Shown: positions 1-8,723 of the stretch, one piece after another | Numbering within the stretch: position 1 is the stretch's first letter | Layout: every line of letters begins with the position of its first letter | Origin: Dysgonomonas sp. | GTDB lineage: Bacteria; Bacteroidota; Bacteroidia; Bacteroidales; Dysgonomonadaceae | Length of the DNA: 9,824 nt | Direction of reading: 5' to 3' | Assembly: GCA_030151105.1 (NCBI GenBank) | Contig: JASLEN010000128.1 | Coordinates: 1 to 9,824 of the forward strand | The notes under the pieces: model-generated | What the model was told of the DNA's origin: nothing | Databases searched by the model: none | What the model saw: only the letters and a program-made list of their open reading frames with translations | Translations under genes and position numbers: made by a program

Positions 1-23
1 TGATCATAATAACCTTTCAGTTC

Positions 24-2351
24 TTAATCTATTGTTATTTCATCGATAAATAAATATGCATTCTTGCCAGCACCTGTGTGCCATGATGGAATTTTATTTG
101 TCTTTTCCATCACAATTCTCACATAACGAGATTTTTGTGTAGGGAAACTAATTTCTTTAGTTTCTACAAATTCTTTATAGCTATCTACTTCGGCAAATGC
201 TTGTTTAGCTACTTCTTTGAATGTTTTACCATCATCAGATGTTAGAATTTTAAATCCTTTGAGACCAAATATCCAGTCTCCAGTGCATACATAAGTTCCA
301 ACTTTTACTGACGAAAACTCTGTAGCTTCTTTAAAATCAATTGTAGCTTCTACATCTTTGTCATAGAATCCAATCCAAGTACCATCCTTGTAATTCTTAG
401 GGTTTCCTTTGTTTCCATCAACCAAGGCAATTGCGCCATTGAATGCATAAGCTCCACTAGGATTGTAATTTAATGTTATTGGCTTAAGGGATGCTTTAGA
501 CAATACAAAATCGTTACTATACTTGAATGTATGTTTTCCTCCTCTAAATACTTCTGCTCTAACCTGAACTGGTTTGTCAGTTGAGATCACCTCCGAATAG
601 ATTGGACTTTCTTTAGTCGGTTCAGTTCCATCTAAAGTATAATGTATATCTGCATTGTCAACTGTAGAAAGTTTAATTTCCAATTGTCCTTTTTCGAAGT
701 TTGGATTTAGTTCTGCTTTGATATCGAAGATAGTGGTCGCATAGTTATAACCTTTACGATCATAATGTTTGATCATTTTCATCAAGCGTTTCACAAAATC
801 GTCATAGTTTTTTTGTTCTGGATTTGCCCATTGTACTTCCGAAAGTGCATCCATACGTGGTAGAACCATATATTCTACATGATCGCCACTCTTAACATAC
901 TCTGTCCATAAGTTTGCTTGCACACCTAAGATATGCTTGCTTTGCTCAGCAGTCAATTCTGAAGGAATAGGTTCGAAGCTGTACACTTTTTCAAGAGGCA
1001 CATATCCACCAATACCAAATGGAGCATTGTCAATATCTGTAGTTTGATAGTAGTCGAAGTATAAATGTGATGTAGGAGTCATGATTACATCATGTCCTAA
1101 TTTTGCAGCAGCAATACCACCTTCAACACCTCTCCACGACATAACTGTTGCATTGGGAGCTAGTCCACCTTCTAAGATTTCATCCCACCCAATAATGTTA
1201 CGCCCTTTGCTTTGCAAAAACTTCTCAACTTCTGAAATAACATAACTTTGAAGTCTTTCTTCTTTTGTATGTTCTTTATCTCCTTTAAGACCTAGCGCCT
1301 TTATTTTAGCTTGGCATTTAGGACATTTTTCCCATTTAGTTTTAGGACACTCGTCTCCTCCAACATGAATATATTTAGAAGGGAAGATTTCCATTATTTC
1401 AGTAAACACATCTTTCAAGAATACGAATATTTCATCATTTCCTGCACAAAGCACATCATCAAAAACACCCCATGTACCCTCAACTGCGTAAGGTCCACCA
1501 GTACAACCAAGATGAGGATAAGCAGTAAGAGCTCCTAACATATGACCTGGAAGATCAACTTCTGGGATGATAGTAATAAAGCGCTCTTGAGCATAAGCTA
1601 CAATTTCTTTAGCTTCTTCTTGAGTATAGAATCCGCCGTAAGGTTTTCCGTCATACTCTCCTGTGTTTTTACCAATTACAGTTTGAGCACGTTGAGATCC
1701 TTTAATTGTAAGTTCTGGATATTTCTTAATTTCGATTCTCCACCCTTGGTCATCTGTAATGTGCCAATGTAGAGTGTTCATATTATGTAGAGCAAGTAGA
1801 TCGATATACTCTTTCACAAACTCTACAGGGAACATATGTCTAGCTACGTCAAGCATCATTCCTCTATAACCAAAGCGAGGTTGATCAGTGATCACCACTT
1901 GAGGAAAACTAATGTCCTTACCTTGAGAGTCTGCATCAATAGACTTTCTTAGTGTTTGCACACCATAGAAAACTGCAGCTGGAGAAGCTCCTTTGATAGA
2001 GATTTGAGAATCAGTAATCGTCAGATTGTAAGCCTCTTTATTATTGCCTTCTAGTTTATCTAGCAAAACAATTGCATTGCTTTCAGTAGCACCACCAGCC
2101 ACTGCACTTAGCTGAGCATCGGTAGAAAACTTGATATACTCTGCTAGAAAATCTGCTACACGTTTTAGCTCCGTATTTCCTTCTGGATATACTATTTTTG
2201 TGCTACTAGACAACACAAAAGGATCTCCTGCTTGTGTCTTCACCTCTTTGGGCAAAGGAATTATAGCATAGTCAGCAGTTGTTTGTTCTTTGTTACATGC
2301 CATAAAGAATGTTGCTAATGATAGCAGCAACAGTATTTTTACAAATTTCAT
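24..2351 (-). CDS. GH20 beta-N-acetylhexosaminidase lipoprotein with C-terminal F5/8-type domain
   Basis: The 775-residue product should remove terminal beta-linked GlcNAc or GalNAc from glycans at the cell surface or in the periplasm. It starts with a lipoprotein signal whose lipobox Cys is residue 19. Residues about 28-157 fit the GH20 N-terminal domain and about 159-510 the catalytic TIM barrel. The barrel contains HVGGDE (329-334), whose Asp333-Glu334 is the family's catalytic pair for substrate-assisted hydrolysis, plus LPGH (267-270), IGWDE (387-391) and ANLWTEY (479-485). Residues about 545-618 (HYTLDGTEPT) look like the chitobiase C-terminal/Fn3-associated fold, and about 630-775 like a discoidin or CBM32-like domain. 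A Cys group at 335, 343 and 346 follows the catalytic pair. It is the last gene of the operon seen here, 53 nt after the preceding gene, and is complete. GH20 activity is near certain; the exact substrate (N-glycan, mucin, chitin or peptidoglycan fragments) is not visible. Confidence 0.96.
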   Translation of the reverse strand: MKFVKILLLLSLATFFMACNKEQTTADYAIIPLPKEVKTQAGDPFVLSSSTKIVYPEGNTELKRVADFLAEYIKFSTDAQLSAVAGGATESNAIVLLDKLEGNNKEAYNLTITDSQISIKGASPAAVFYGVQTLRKSIDADSQGKDISFPQVVITDQPRFGYRGMMLDVARHMFPVEFVKEYIDLLALHNMNTLHWHITDDQGWRIEIKKYPELTIKGSQRAQTVIGKNTGEYDGKPYGGFYTQEEAKEIVAYAQERFITIIPEVDLPGHMLGALTAYPHLGCTGGPYAVEGTWGVFDDVLCAGNDEIFVFLKDVFTEIMEIFPSKYIHVGGDECPKTKWEKCPKCQAKIKALGLKGDKEHTKEERLQSYVISEVEKFLQSKGRNIIGWDEILEGGLAPNATVMSWRGVEGGIAAAKLGHDVIMTPTSHLYFDYYQTTDIDNAPFGIGGYVPLEKVYSFEPIPSELTAEQSKHILGVQANLWTEYVKSGDHVEYMVLPRMDALSEVQWANPEQKNYDDFVKRLMKMIKHYDRKGYNYATTIFDIKAELNPNFEKGQLEIKLSTVDNADIHYTLDGTEPTKESPIYSEVISTDKPVQVRAEVFRGGKHTFKYSNDFVLSKASLKPITLNYNPSGAYAFNGAIALVDGNKGNPKNYKDGTWIGFYDKDVEATIDFKEATEFSSVKVGTYVCTGDWIFGLKGFKILTSDDGKTFKEVAKQAFAEVDSYKEFVETKEISFPTQKSRYVRIVMEKTNKIPSWHTGAGKNAYLFIDEITID

Positions 2352-2404
2352 GGTTTAGAATTATTTATATTATTAATTGTTGTTGTTTTTATATCCCAGA
2401 GTAT

Positions 2405-3511
2405 TTACTTCTTTCTGTGTTTGTTTAATATTGCCAACACCTCATCATTAACATCTCCAAAAACAGAAACTCCTGCAGCTCCATTTGCTAATGCCGTTTC
2501 AACTCCAGCTTCTACTTCTTCCATATTTTTGAAGTCAGGCATATAGATTCCAGCATATAGAGGGAATCGTCCATCAAGACCTCTCAAACCTTGTTGCACT
2601 GCAGAACCAATCCAAGCCACATCTTCTTTGTAGAATCCATGATATATCATTGGGAAAACAGCATCAAGAGACCAGTTTGTCCAATCTTGCATCACCAATT
2701 TCTTTGCTACATCTGGTGTTGGGAATACAGCTGCTGATGTAGGTTTATTGTTCTTTTTAGCGACCTCAACAAGATTTGCAACAATGTTATTTACCGATTT
2801 ATATCTAAAATCTTTCCAAGAAAGAGATGTTTGAGGATATTGTATTGCATCAATATCTTGTCCATATTGCTCTTTAAACTTTTTCTTACACAAATCGCAA
2901 TAGCAGAAATCGTATTCAGCATGCTCCTCAAGCTGAGTGATTCCATATACATCCCAAAGATTGGATGCTAAGATCACATCAGAATAACGAATATAGTCGA
3001 AATGGATACCATCAATATAATCTTTTTCAAGTTGAGATTGTACATCTTTCTTCAAAAGTTCTAAAACTTCAGATTGAGATGGGCACAGCCAACGATAATA
3101 ATCTACATAAGGAGCATTAGTAGCTGTTGATTTTCCATCACGACTTATAGCTGCCAATTCTGGATGAGCCTTAAGAATATCTCCTCTGTTCATAATCCAC
3201 AACCAACGATGCGCTTCCAAACCTTGCTCTTTTGCTGCTCTAAAATGACGCTCGCTATCACGCTCGAAGAATATGCCAACAATTCCAGCTTCTGCATATT
3301 TCTTATATCTTTCTGCAAGCTCTGCATCAGTATCTTCTTCATTAGGTCCTATCCACACCCAATGTTTGTAATTCTTGTTATCAAAAGCAAACACTCCACT
3401 TTCGTTTGTTTTGCTTTCTGCACCTTGTTTGTTGCCACTATCACAGCTCACAAAAAGAAAGCCTAAGATTGTAAGTGCAAAAGCAATTGCAGTTACTTTA
3501 CCTATTCTCAT
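2405..3511 (-). CDS. Putative TIM-barrel glycoside hydrolase-like lipoprotein (GHL10/COG1649-like)
   Basis: This is a probable secreted glycan hydrolase of unknown specificity. The ATG at 3511 is preferred because it overlaps the preceding gene's TGA as ATGA and gives a basic n-region (MRIGK). An in-frame ATG at 3517 would add Met-Glu and overlap by 10 nt. In the 368-residue form the lipobox LFVSC ends at Cys23. The segment DGIHFDYIRY (167-176) is the hallmark of the DUF187/GHL10 TIM-barrel family, with Asp172 as the likely catalytic-type acid. A CYCDLC cluster (203-208) follows, and aromatic strands such as PMIYHGFY (287-294) and YAGIYMPDF (319-327) fit barrel strand ends. The gene lies between a carbohydrate-binding protein and a GH20 enzyme, so a glycan role is likely. 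The family call rests on motif recall and needs a profile search; a related uncharacterised TIM-barrel family is possible. Confidence 0.8.
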   Translation of the reverse strand: MRIGKVTAIAFALTILGFLFVSCDSGNKQGAESKTNESGVFAFDNKNYKHWVWIGPNEEDTDAELAERYKKYAEAGIVGIFFERDSERHFRAAKEQGLEAHRWLWIMNRGDILKAHPELAAISRDGKSTATNAPYVDYYRWLCPSQSEVLELLKKDVQSQLEKDYIDGIHFDYIRYSDVILASNLWDVYGITQLEEHAEYDFCYCDLCKKKFKEQYGQDIDAIQYPQTSLSWKDFRYKSVNNIVANLVEVAKKNNKPTSAAVFPTPDVAKKLVMQDWTNWSLDAVFPMIYHGFYKEDVAWIGSAVQQGLRGLDGRFPLYAGIYMPDFKNMEEVEAGVETALANGAAGVSVFGDVNDEVLAILNKHRKK

Positions 3512-4608
3512 TTCCATATCAACCCTTCGTTATTAATATTTATTGTTACTTTATTATTCTTTATAGTAGCTAGAAAAAGCGATGATGTAGCCTCTAGACT
3601 CAAAACATTATTTGCGTTTTCAACTTGCACCTCAGCAGGAATCCCTAACTCTTTTAGTGTTTTAGCATAGCGATTGTGCTTTGCACTAAATGTTTTTTGT
3701 TTATAGTATATCAACCATAGATAGTCACGCATTTTCTCTTCGTATGGACGCTCGAATTTAGGGACATCAGCTCTATCTGTATTTGTTGAGAATTGCAAAT
3801 AGCCCCATCTTTCAGGTCTGTGCATATCAATCAAGCCCTGTGGCGACCACACCCAGTTGTTTTCTGGTTTCACTTGACCTTTCTCATCCTTGCATTTCAC
3901 ATAATCACCGTCTATGATTTCGGTATCCCACTGCACTCTAGAGAAGTTCATTCTCCATAGTTCACCATCTTTTGGCACATGCACTTCGTTACCAACAGTG
4001 AGCGCTCGCCACGGAATTGCGAACTCTACAGACCATCCTTTGTCAACATCTGTTGCATCGTTTAATGTTCCATCCACGTGCACTGCATGTTTCATTCCTT
4101 GACTATCCCATGAAAATAAAGCAGCAGATCCTTCACGGTAAGGTTTATTCATGTAAAGATCAAATATATTGTTGAGAGCATTTATCTCAATCTCAAAATA
4201 TTGATGAGTTGTATTATTCGGGTTTAAGAAGATCTCAAAATCATTGTCAAAGAATACAATTTCGTCACGCTTGGTAAGTTTAGCCCACACATGAGGTTCG
4301 TTCATCTTTGCAGCAATGTATAGATAGTCGTTATCCCACATTATTTTAGCTCTTGTTTCATGATACGGCATTGGTTTCAAATCGCCTTCAATATCAACAA
4401 AGAGATCAGTCCACTCTGCATTTTCCCACTCCGCTTCGTCAATTTTTCCGTCTATTATAGGAGCCGTTGAAGCAAAGCTAGCAACGTAGCCTTTTGGCGA
4501 GTTGAATAGATTTTTATATTCCTCAAATAATTTATCTTGTGAATAGAGGGCTATCGTTGAAAAAAAGAAACAAAGTAGCAAAAACAAGGAGTGTCTTAAT
4601 AGGTGCAT
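3508..4608 (-). CDS. Secreted carbohydrate-binding family 9-like protein
   Basis: This 366-residue exported protein probably binds a glycan; no catalytic motif is evident. A signal peptide covers about residues 1-23 (hydrophobic LFLLLCFFFSTIA, then YSQ), with no lipobox Cys. Residues about 48-275 fit the CBM9-like/DOMON-related domain: IIDGKIDEAEWENAEW (51-66) is the usual opening, then WDNDYLYIAAKM (91-102), DNDFEIFLNP (121-130), GWSVEFAIPW (191-200) and RWGYLQF (267-273) near its end. The C-terminal 90 residues are not recognised. It is the first gene of the glycan operon, 27 nt from the end of the promoter, and its stop overlaps the next start. Homologues annotated as carbohydrate-binding family 9-like are common beside Bacteroidetes glycosidases. 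The ligand is unknown; binding to the GlcNAc-containing substrate of the downstream GH20 enzyme is an inference. Confidence 0.85.
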   Translation of the reverse strand: MHLLRHSLFLLLCFFFSTIALYSQDKLFEEYKNLFNSPKGYVASFASTAPIIDGKIDEAEWENAEWTDLFVDIEGDLKPMPYHETRAKIMWDNDYLYIAAKMNEPHVWAKLTKRDEIVFFDNDFEIFLNPNNTTHQYFEIEINALNNIFDLYMNKPYREGSAALFSWDSQGMKHAVHVDGTLNDATDVDKGWSVEFAIPWRALTVGNEVHVPKDGELWRMNFSRVQWDTEIIDGDYVKCKDEKGQVKPENNWVWSPQGLIDMHRPERWGYLQFSTNTDRADVPKFERPYEEKMRDYLWLIYYKQKTFSAKHNRYAKTLKELGIPAEVQVENANNVLSLEATSSLFLATIKNNKVTININNEGLIWK

Positions 4609-4634
4609 GCTTTATAATTTAAAATTAACCATAT

Positions 4635-4667
4635 CAAAATGTATCACTATGTGATCTTTCTTACAAA
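4635..4667 (-). promoter_or_regulatory. Predicted promoter of the glycan operon, with spacer palindrome
   Basis: On the minus strand TTTG (4667-4664) is followed, after 20 nt, by TACATTTTG (4643-4635). This closely matches the Bacteroidetes primary sigma consensus TTTG-N19-21-TAnnTTTG, with one mismatch at the last base of the -7 box. The predicted start lies some 20-25 nt upstream of the ATG at 4608. A perfect inverted repeat ATCAC-TAT-GTGAT (4643-4655) sits in the spacer and touches the -7 box, a good place for a repressor. No regulator can be named. The prediction is from sequence only. Confidence 0.6.
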
Positions 4668-4813
4668 ATAGGATACAAAGGGTATAAAAGTAAAGAATAA
4701 TTTGCTATAAAAAAATATTTAAAAAATAAGATTAAAGATGTCATATAACACATTCGCTCAAGTACGTCTAAACTAGGGCTTACAAGAGTTTTTCTTCTTT
4801 TGACATTTTCCTC
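4668..4813. other. Intergenic stretch with nothing recognisable
   Basis: This is AT-rich sequence between the terminator of the uptake operon and the promoter of the glycan operon. I see no ORF with a credible start, no RNA gene and no clear repeat. A second imperfect -7-like element on the minus strand (TACCCTTTG, one base too long between TA and TTTG) ends at about 4672 and could be an alternative start, but the downstream promoter is better. Confidence 0.5.
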
Positions 4814-4861
4814 AAAAAAAGAAATGGACAAGCAATGACTTGATCGCTACTTGCCCATTTC
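4814..4861 (-). terminator. Strong intrinsic terminator after the TonB-dependent receptor gene
   Basis: Read on the minus strand, GAAATGGGCAAG (4861-4850) pairs with CTTGTCCATTTC (4832-4821) as a 12-bp stem with one G-U pair. The stem can extend a little inward, and it is followed at once by seven T residues (4820-4814). It starts 25 nt after the receptor stop codon at 4887. The T-tract is only on the minus-strand side, so it ends the uptake operon and separates it from the glycan operon. Confidence 0.92.
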
Positions 4862-4886
4862 CAATATTTAGAAAATAAAGTGAAGT

Positions 4887-7214
4887 TTATTTAAAAGTAT
4901 AAGACACACTAGCCATAAAATTGGCAGGTTTGCCCAATGTTGTTGTTTTTACAAAATGTTCTTTATCGAAGATATTATTAACGACAAGAGATAATTTCAC
5001 TTGTTTGTTTATGGTATAATACATCCCTGCATCTACGATGAAGTAAGATGGAAAATATGTATTCTCTACCATATTTCTATACACACGATCTGTATAAGTT
5101 CCACTCAAGTGGAATGACAAATCTTTCAATACTCCTTTAGGGATAGTATAGTCTCCATAGATAAAGAAAGTGGTGCGAGGAGCTCCTGTCAAACGCAGAT
5201 TAGTAGTCTCTGAAAAGTCAGGCCATTCATTTGGGTCAACACTCTTAGATTTAAGAATACGATAGTCTGACCATCCCCAACCTCCTGTAAACTGCAATGT
5301 AGGAAGTGGACGGAAAGTAATATCCATATCGAAGCCTTTACTTGCTGAACGTCCGATCTGTGCCATCACAGTTTTTTCAACAACTCCATCATCCTCTGTC
5401 TCATTCATCTTGCCAACACTTTTCACTGTATTGTATCTATTGATATAGAAAACACTAGCATTAACCTCTAGCATATTATTCAGCTCATATCTAAGTCCTA
5501 CCTCAGCCTGATGTCCTTTCTCTGGACGGAATACTTGTCCTCCATCAGCATCTGGATCGAAACGATGCATATCTTTGTCCAAGTAAATCACATTTTTGTT
5601 GTATGTGGTTATATTAGGTTTAAAGAATGATGCTCCTGAAGCATAAAGCGATAGCGATGGAATTGGGAAATAAACAGCCCCTGCACGATAAGTGAAAGCT
5701 GATGTTTTAACCTTTTTCCATTCTGTTCTATTCTCATTATAATAATGTTGTCTTCCATCATCGATGGTAGCTGTAGCTGTTCTGTAATTGAACAAATCTA
5801 AACGTCCACCTACCATAACTTTCCATTGTTCGTTGATGTCTAACACATCATGTAGATAGATACCATTAGTTTCATATCTTCTGATACTAGCTGCCGAAAC
5901 TTTGCTGTCCCACCAGTCACGAATTGTATGAGGATCAACAACTGGCAGCATCTGATTTACTCCAGGACCCCATACATCACCTTTATTATATCCATTATAT
6001 TGAGTATAGTCGAAGTACGAGTATGCCCATCCAACAGAATAGCTATTGTTAATAGCTCCAAAATCATATTTCCCTGTAAATTCTAATGTGTTAGCAAAGC
6101 TCCTACTATCTGGATTGAAACACAATGGACTACCAGATTGTAAAGAATCAAGTTCAATATATGTTTTCACACCTTTGGCAGTAGTATAATACCAATCATA
6201 AATAGGATCAGTACTTGTTCTATACTTCATATTTTCGACAGCACTATAATCTAGGTCTCTATGATTGTAACTGAATTGTTCTCTTAGATGTAGCCAATCC
6301 GTTAGCTTGTGCGTATATTTCAGAGATAGATCAATATTTCTTACACGCATCTGATTATTAGCATTGTCGCCATAAGTAGTACGATAGTTTGCAAGAGGGT
6401 TGAAAGCATTTGCACTAGCAAACTTCTGATTATTATTAGCATTGTAGATATCACCAGGCATAAGAGGAGCAGAACCAATTTCAGTTCTGAAATCATCATT
6501 ATTGAAACTTACATTACCTTCCAAATAGCCATCCTTTCCTATCTCAGAACCTAGGGTAAACAAACCCGAAAATCGTTCGGCTCCTACATCGCGATAGCCA
6601 TCGCCAGTGGAATAAAAGACATGAGCTCTATAATTTACAGGACCATAGAGTTTTCCTCCAAATCCTATTGTAGATTGTTTGACATTCCAGCTACCGTAAG
6701 AAAGTTTTGCGTTTGCACTAAACTCATCTGTAGGTCGCTTCTGAATTATATTAATTACACCTCCCATTACAGAGTGTCCGCTCAAAATTGAAGCAGGACC
6801 TTTTATTACCTCAATAGACTCTACAGAAGACAGGTCATCAAAAGGGACGTTATTGAGCAAGCTACGCTCATCACGTACACCATTGATGGCAATAACAGCA
6901 TCAGATGTGCCACGGATAGAATAACGCTGAAAAGCCCCTAGTTGGTCTGTTACTGTTACACCTGGAAGAAAACGAACGGCATCCTCAAGGTTTACAATAT
7001 TCTTGCGTTCTAACGTCACACTATTCAACTTGGTTACTGTAATAGGCAAATAGTTGAGAGGAACATCTAGCCCAATCAAATCAACTTTCTTCTTTGGAGT
7101 AGCTACAATTTCTACATCTGACAGTGCTACAATTGAATCTGTCATGTTCTTTTTCTGAGCCAGACCTACCTGAAAGGATAGAATCATAGCTAACAGAAAT
7201 ACTGCTTTTTTCAT
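4887..7214 (-). CDS. TonB-dependent siderophore-type outer-membrane receptor
   Basis: The 775-residue product is an outer-membrane beta-barrel receptor that imports a scarce ligand using TonB energy. The signal peptide is about residues 1-19 (MKKAVFLLAMILSFQVGLA). SDVEIVAT (32-39) is the likely TonB-box region. The plug covers about 45-165, with LEDAVRFLPGVTV (76-88), YSIRGTSDAVIAINGVRD (98-115) and SVESIEVIKGPASILSG (130-146), the last being typical of FhuA/FecA-like siderophore receptors. The barrel fills the rest and ends in SYTFK. There is no carboxypeptidase-like N-terminal extension and no SusD partner, so it is not a polysaccharide SusC protein. Its start overlaps the PepSY gene stop as ATGA. 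Such pairs normally handle ferric siderophores (compare XusA with XusC in Bacteroides), but the cobalamin riboswitch upstream leaves a corrinoid or other metal complex as an alternative. Family confidence is high, ligand confidence low. Confidence 0.95.
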   Translation of the reverse strand: MKKAVFLLAMILSFQVGLAQKKNMTDSIVALSDVEIVATPKKKVDLIGLDVPLNYLPITVTKLNSVTLERKNIVNLEDAVRFLPGVTVTDQLGAFQRYSIRGTSDAVIAINGVRDERSLLNNVPFDDLSSVESIEVIKGPASILSGHSVMGGVINIIQKRPTDEFSANAKLSYGSWNVKQSTIGFGGKLYGPVNYRAHVFYSTGDGYRDVGAERFSGLFTLGSEIGKDGYLEGNVSFNNDDFRTEIGSAPLMPGDIYNANNNQKFASANAFNPLANYRTTYGDNANNQMRVRNIDLSLKYTHKLTDWLHLREQFSYNHRDLDYSAVENMKYRTSTDPIYDWYYTTAKGVKTYIELDSLQSGSPLCFNPDSRSFANTLEFTGKYDFGAINNSYSVGWAYSYFDYTQYNGYNKGDVWGPGVNQMLPVVDPHTIRDWWDSKVSAASIRRYETNGIYLHDVLDINEQWKVMVGGRLDLFNYRTATATIDDGRQHYYNENRTEWKKVKTSAFTYRAGAVYFPIPSLSLYASGASFFKPNITTYNKNVIYLDKDMHRFDPDADGGQVFRPEKGHQAEVGLRYELNNMLEVNASVFYINRYNTVKSVGKMNETEDDGVVEKTVMAQIGRSASKGFDMDITFRPLPTLQFTGGWGWSDYRILKSKSVDPNEWPDFSETTNLRLTGAPRTTFFIYGDYTIPKGVLKDLSFHLSGTYTDRVYRNMVENTYFPSYFIVDAGMYYTINKQVKLSLVVNNIFDKEHFVKTTTLGKPANFMASVSYTFK

Positions 7215-8707
7215 ACTTTGTTTTTAATTATCTTATTTAAAAGTTTTCTTCTTTTTCTATTTATCCATTTAAAACTCAAGACTAGCCCTGTGAGGGAGAG
7301 AAATGTTCCTCCAATCATGGTGCTAAACATGATGATGTTCCACAACCATGGACGATCCATCAAGAATTTAAAATTGAAACTATGTAAACCGCCATACAAG
7401 ACACCCTGTACTCTACTATTGTCGTCATATCGTTGTTGGCTTAGTGTTTCGAGAGAATAATAATGTCGAGTATTTAACTCATCATGCACTATCACTCTAT
7501 AGGCTGGCAATGGGGCTTTACGCTTTCTACGATCATAGTATTGCTCGTCATGTTCTGTTATTAAATCGACTGTGTATGATATAGAATCTCCATAAATTTG
7601 CTTAATCCCTTCGTGTATCACACTCTCTGTCAAAACAAACGGGCGAATATTGAGACTATCTGATGCAGCTATATTTAACTGATCATTTAATGTAGCCACC
7701 TTGTAATAAGGTTTTCCTTGATAAGTAGCCCATTCTAGCGATTTCACATCTTCGAATTCTGAGATGAGCAAACGATAGTCGAGTTTGAATTCATTAAGAT
7801 TTATAGCTGAAGCTCCTCTCATACTTCCTCTCATGGATTGTGTATTTTCAACCTTATTCTTAGGTTTCTTCTTCAACCAATCGGGCAAACTAGTCAATGA
7901 CATCAGACCACTGAAAGCAAAAGTTATGGCAAACACTCCAAATATTAGTCCACTAATATAATGCCAACGATACCAACGTTTTTTATAAGGACATTTAAAA
8001 CCTTTCTTTCGAGATCTCCACAATAGACGTATGGCTAGAATCATTCCTGACAGGCACATGATGCAACTAATGCCTGATGTCCATTTCACAAACTCTATCC
8101 AAACGGGTTGATTTTGTCGGAGAGGTGTGAAATACACCCAATGAGGTATGACTCCAAGCCATGCCCATATTCGCTCTTCTCGGTTGGTATATTGTAATAC
8201 AGACCCACTTACAGATGATATATACAACTCGTGACTTTGCTCATCTGCAAAACTATATTTATAGACAGGGGCATCTTTTGTTAGTTTTCGAGGCATCAGC
8301 CATTGATCAGATTCCCAGAGAGTATCAACTTTCTCCACGGATGATGTATTCCATTGTTTGACCAACTGTTGGATATCTTCTGACTCTAACTTTTCTACTG
8401 GCGTCAAGGAGTCAGCATATATCCTATTGGACATGGATTTGTTCTGTACACTAAAGACAGGTCTATCTAGATGCATGTCTAAAGCTAGAGAACTAACTTT
8501 CATCGTATCTATAAAAAGACGACCTAGACATTCTGCATCTGGGAGATTGGGACTTAGGGTCTGCTGTTTCTCTAACCGATCTTGTATTGTAACTTTTGGG
8601 AATCCATGAAATATCATCACAAAGCCAGACAAGAACCACATTAAGAACAAAACACTTAGAGCAACCCCTAGTATTTTGTGAACATTAGATAATATTCTTT
8701 TAAACAT
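7211..8707 (-). CDS. PepSY-associated four-helix inner-membrane protein
   Basis: The 498-residue product fits the PepSY_TM family (COG3182, PiuB-like), proposed to act as inner-membrane reductases or accessory proteins in ferric-siderophore uptake. Four membrane segments are visible at about 14-34, 208-230, 248-272 and 453-480. Large non-cytoplasmic domains lie between the first and second and between the third and fourth, matching the family topology. The signature VHKILGVALSVLFLMWFLSG (9-28) opens the protein, and RWHYISGLIFGVFAITFAFSG (247-267) begins helix 3. His10, His34, His189, His249 and His442 lie in or near membrane segments and are candidate haem ligands. A cytoplasmic basic stretch follows helix 2 (RSRKKGFK). 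The gene precedes and overlaps the receptor gene by 4 nt, so the two are co-translated. The ATG at 8707 gives the expected short basic N-terminus (MFKRI). An electron-transfer role is inferred from the family. Confidence 0.92.
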   Translation of the reverse strand: MFKRILSNVHKILGVALSVLFLMWFLSGFVMIFHGFPKVTIQDRLEKQQTLSPNLPDAECLGRLFIDTMKVSSLALDMHLDRPVFSVQNKSMSNRIYADSLTPVEKLESEDIQQLVKQWNTSSVEKVDTLWESDQWLMPRKLTKDAPVYKYSFADEQSHELYISSVSGSVLQYTNREERIWAWLGVIPHWVYFTPLRQNQPVWIEFVKWTSGISCIMCLSGMILAIRLLWRSRKKGFKCPYKKRWYRWHYISGLIFGVFAITFAFSGLMSLTSLPDWLKKKPKNKVENTQSMRGSMRGASAINLNEFKLDYRLLISEFEDVKSLEWATYQGKPYYKVATLNDQLNIAASDSLNIRPFVLTESVIHEGIKQIYGDSISYTVDLITEHDEQYYDRRKRKAPLPAYRVIVHDELNTRHYYSLETLSQQRYDDNSRVQGVLYGGLHSFNFKFLMDRPWLWNIIMFSTMIGGTFLSLTGLVLSFKWINRKRRKLLNKIIKNKV

Positions 8708-8723
8708 TAGATTATGTACCTTT

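Noticed and set aside
1311..1772. Two plus-strand ORFs opposite the GH20 gene
   Set aside because: They are shadows of a conserved catalytic domain, with no motifs or signals of their own.
3164..4102. Plus-strand ORFs opposite the glycosidase-like and CBM9-like genes
   Set aside because: They are antisense to well-supported genes, with low-complexity Phe/Ser/Cys-rich translations typical of reverse-strand frames.
4887..7214. Calling the receptor BtuB on the strength of the riboswitch
   Set aside because: The plug and overall make-up look siderophore-receptor-like and the partner is a PepSY protein; the sequence alone does not show cobalamin binding.
7218..8609. Three plus-strand ORFs opposite the PepSY gene
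   Set aside because: The minus-strand protein has a full family topology; the plus-strand frames show nothing recognisable.
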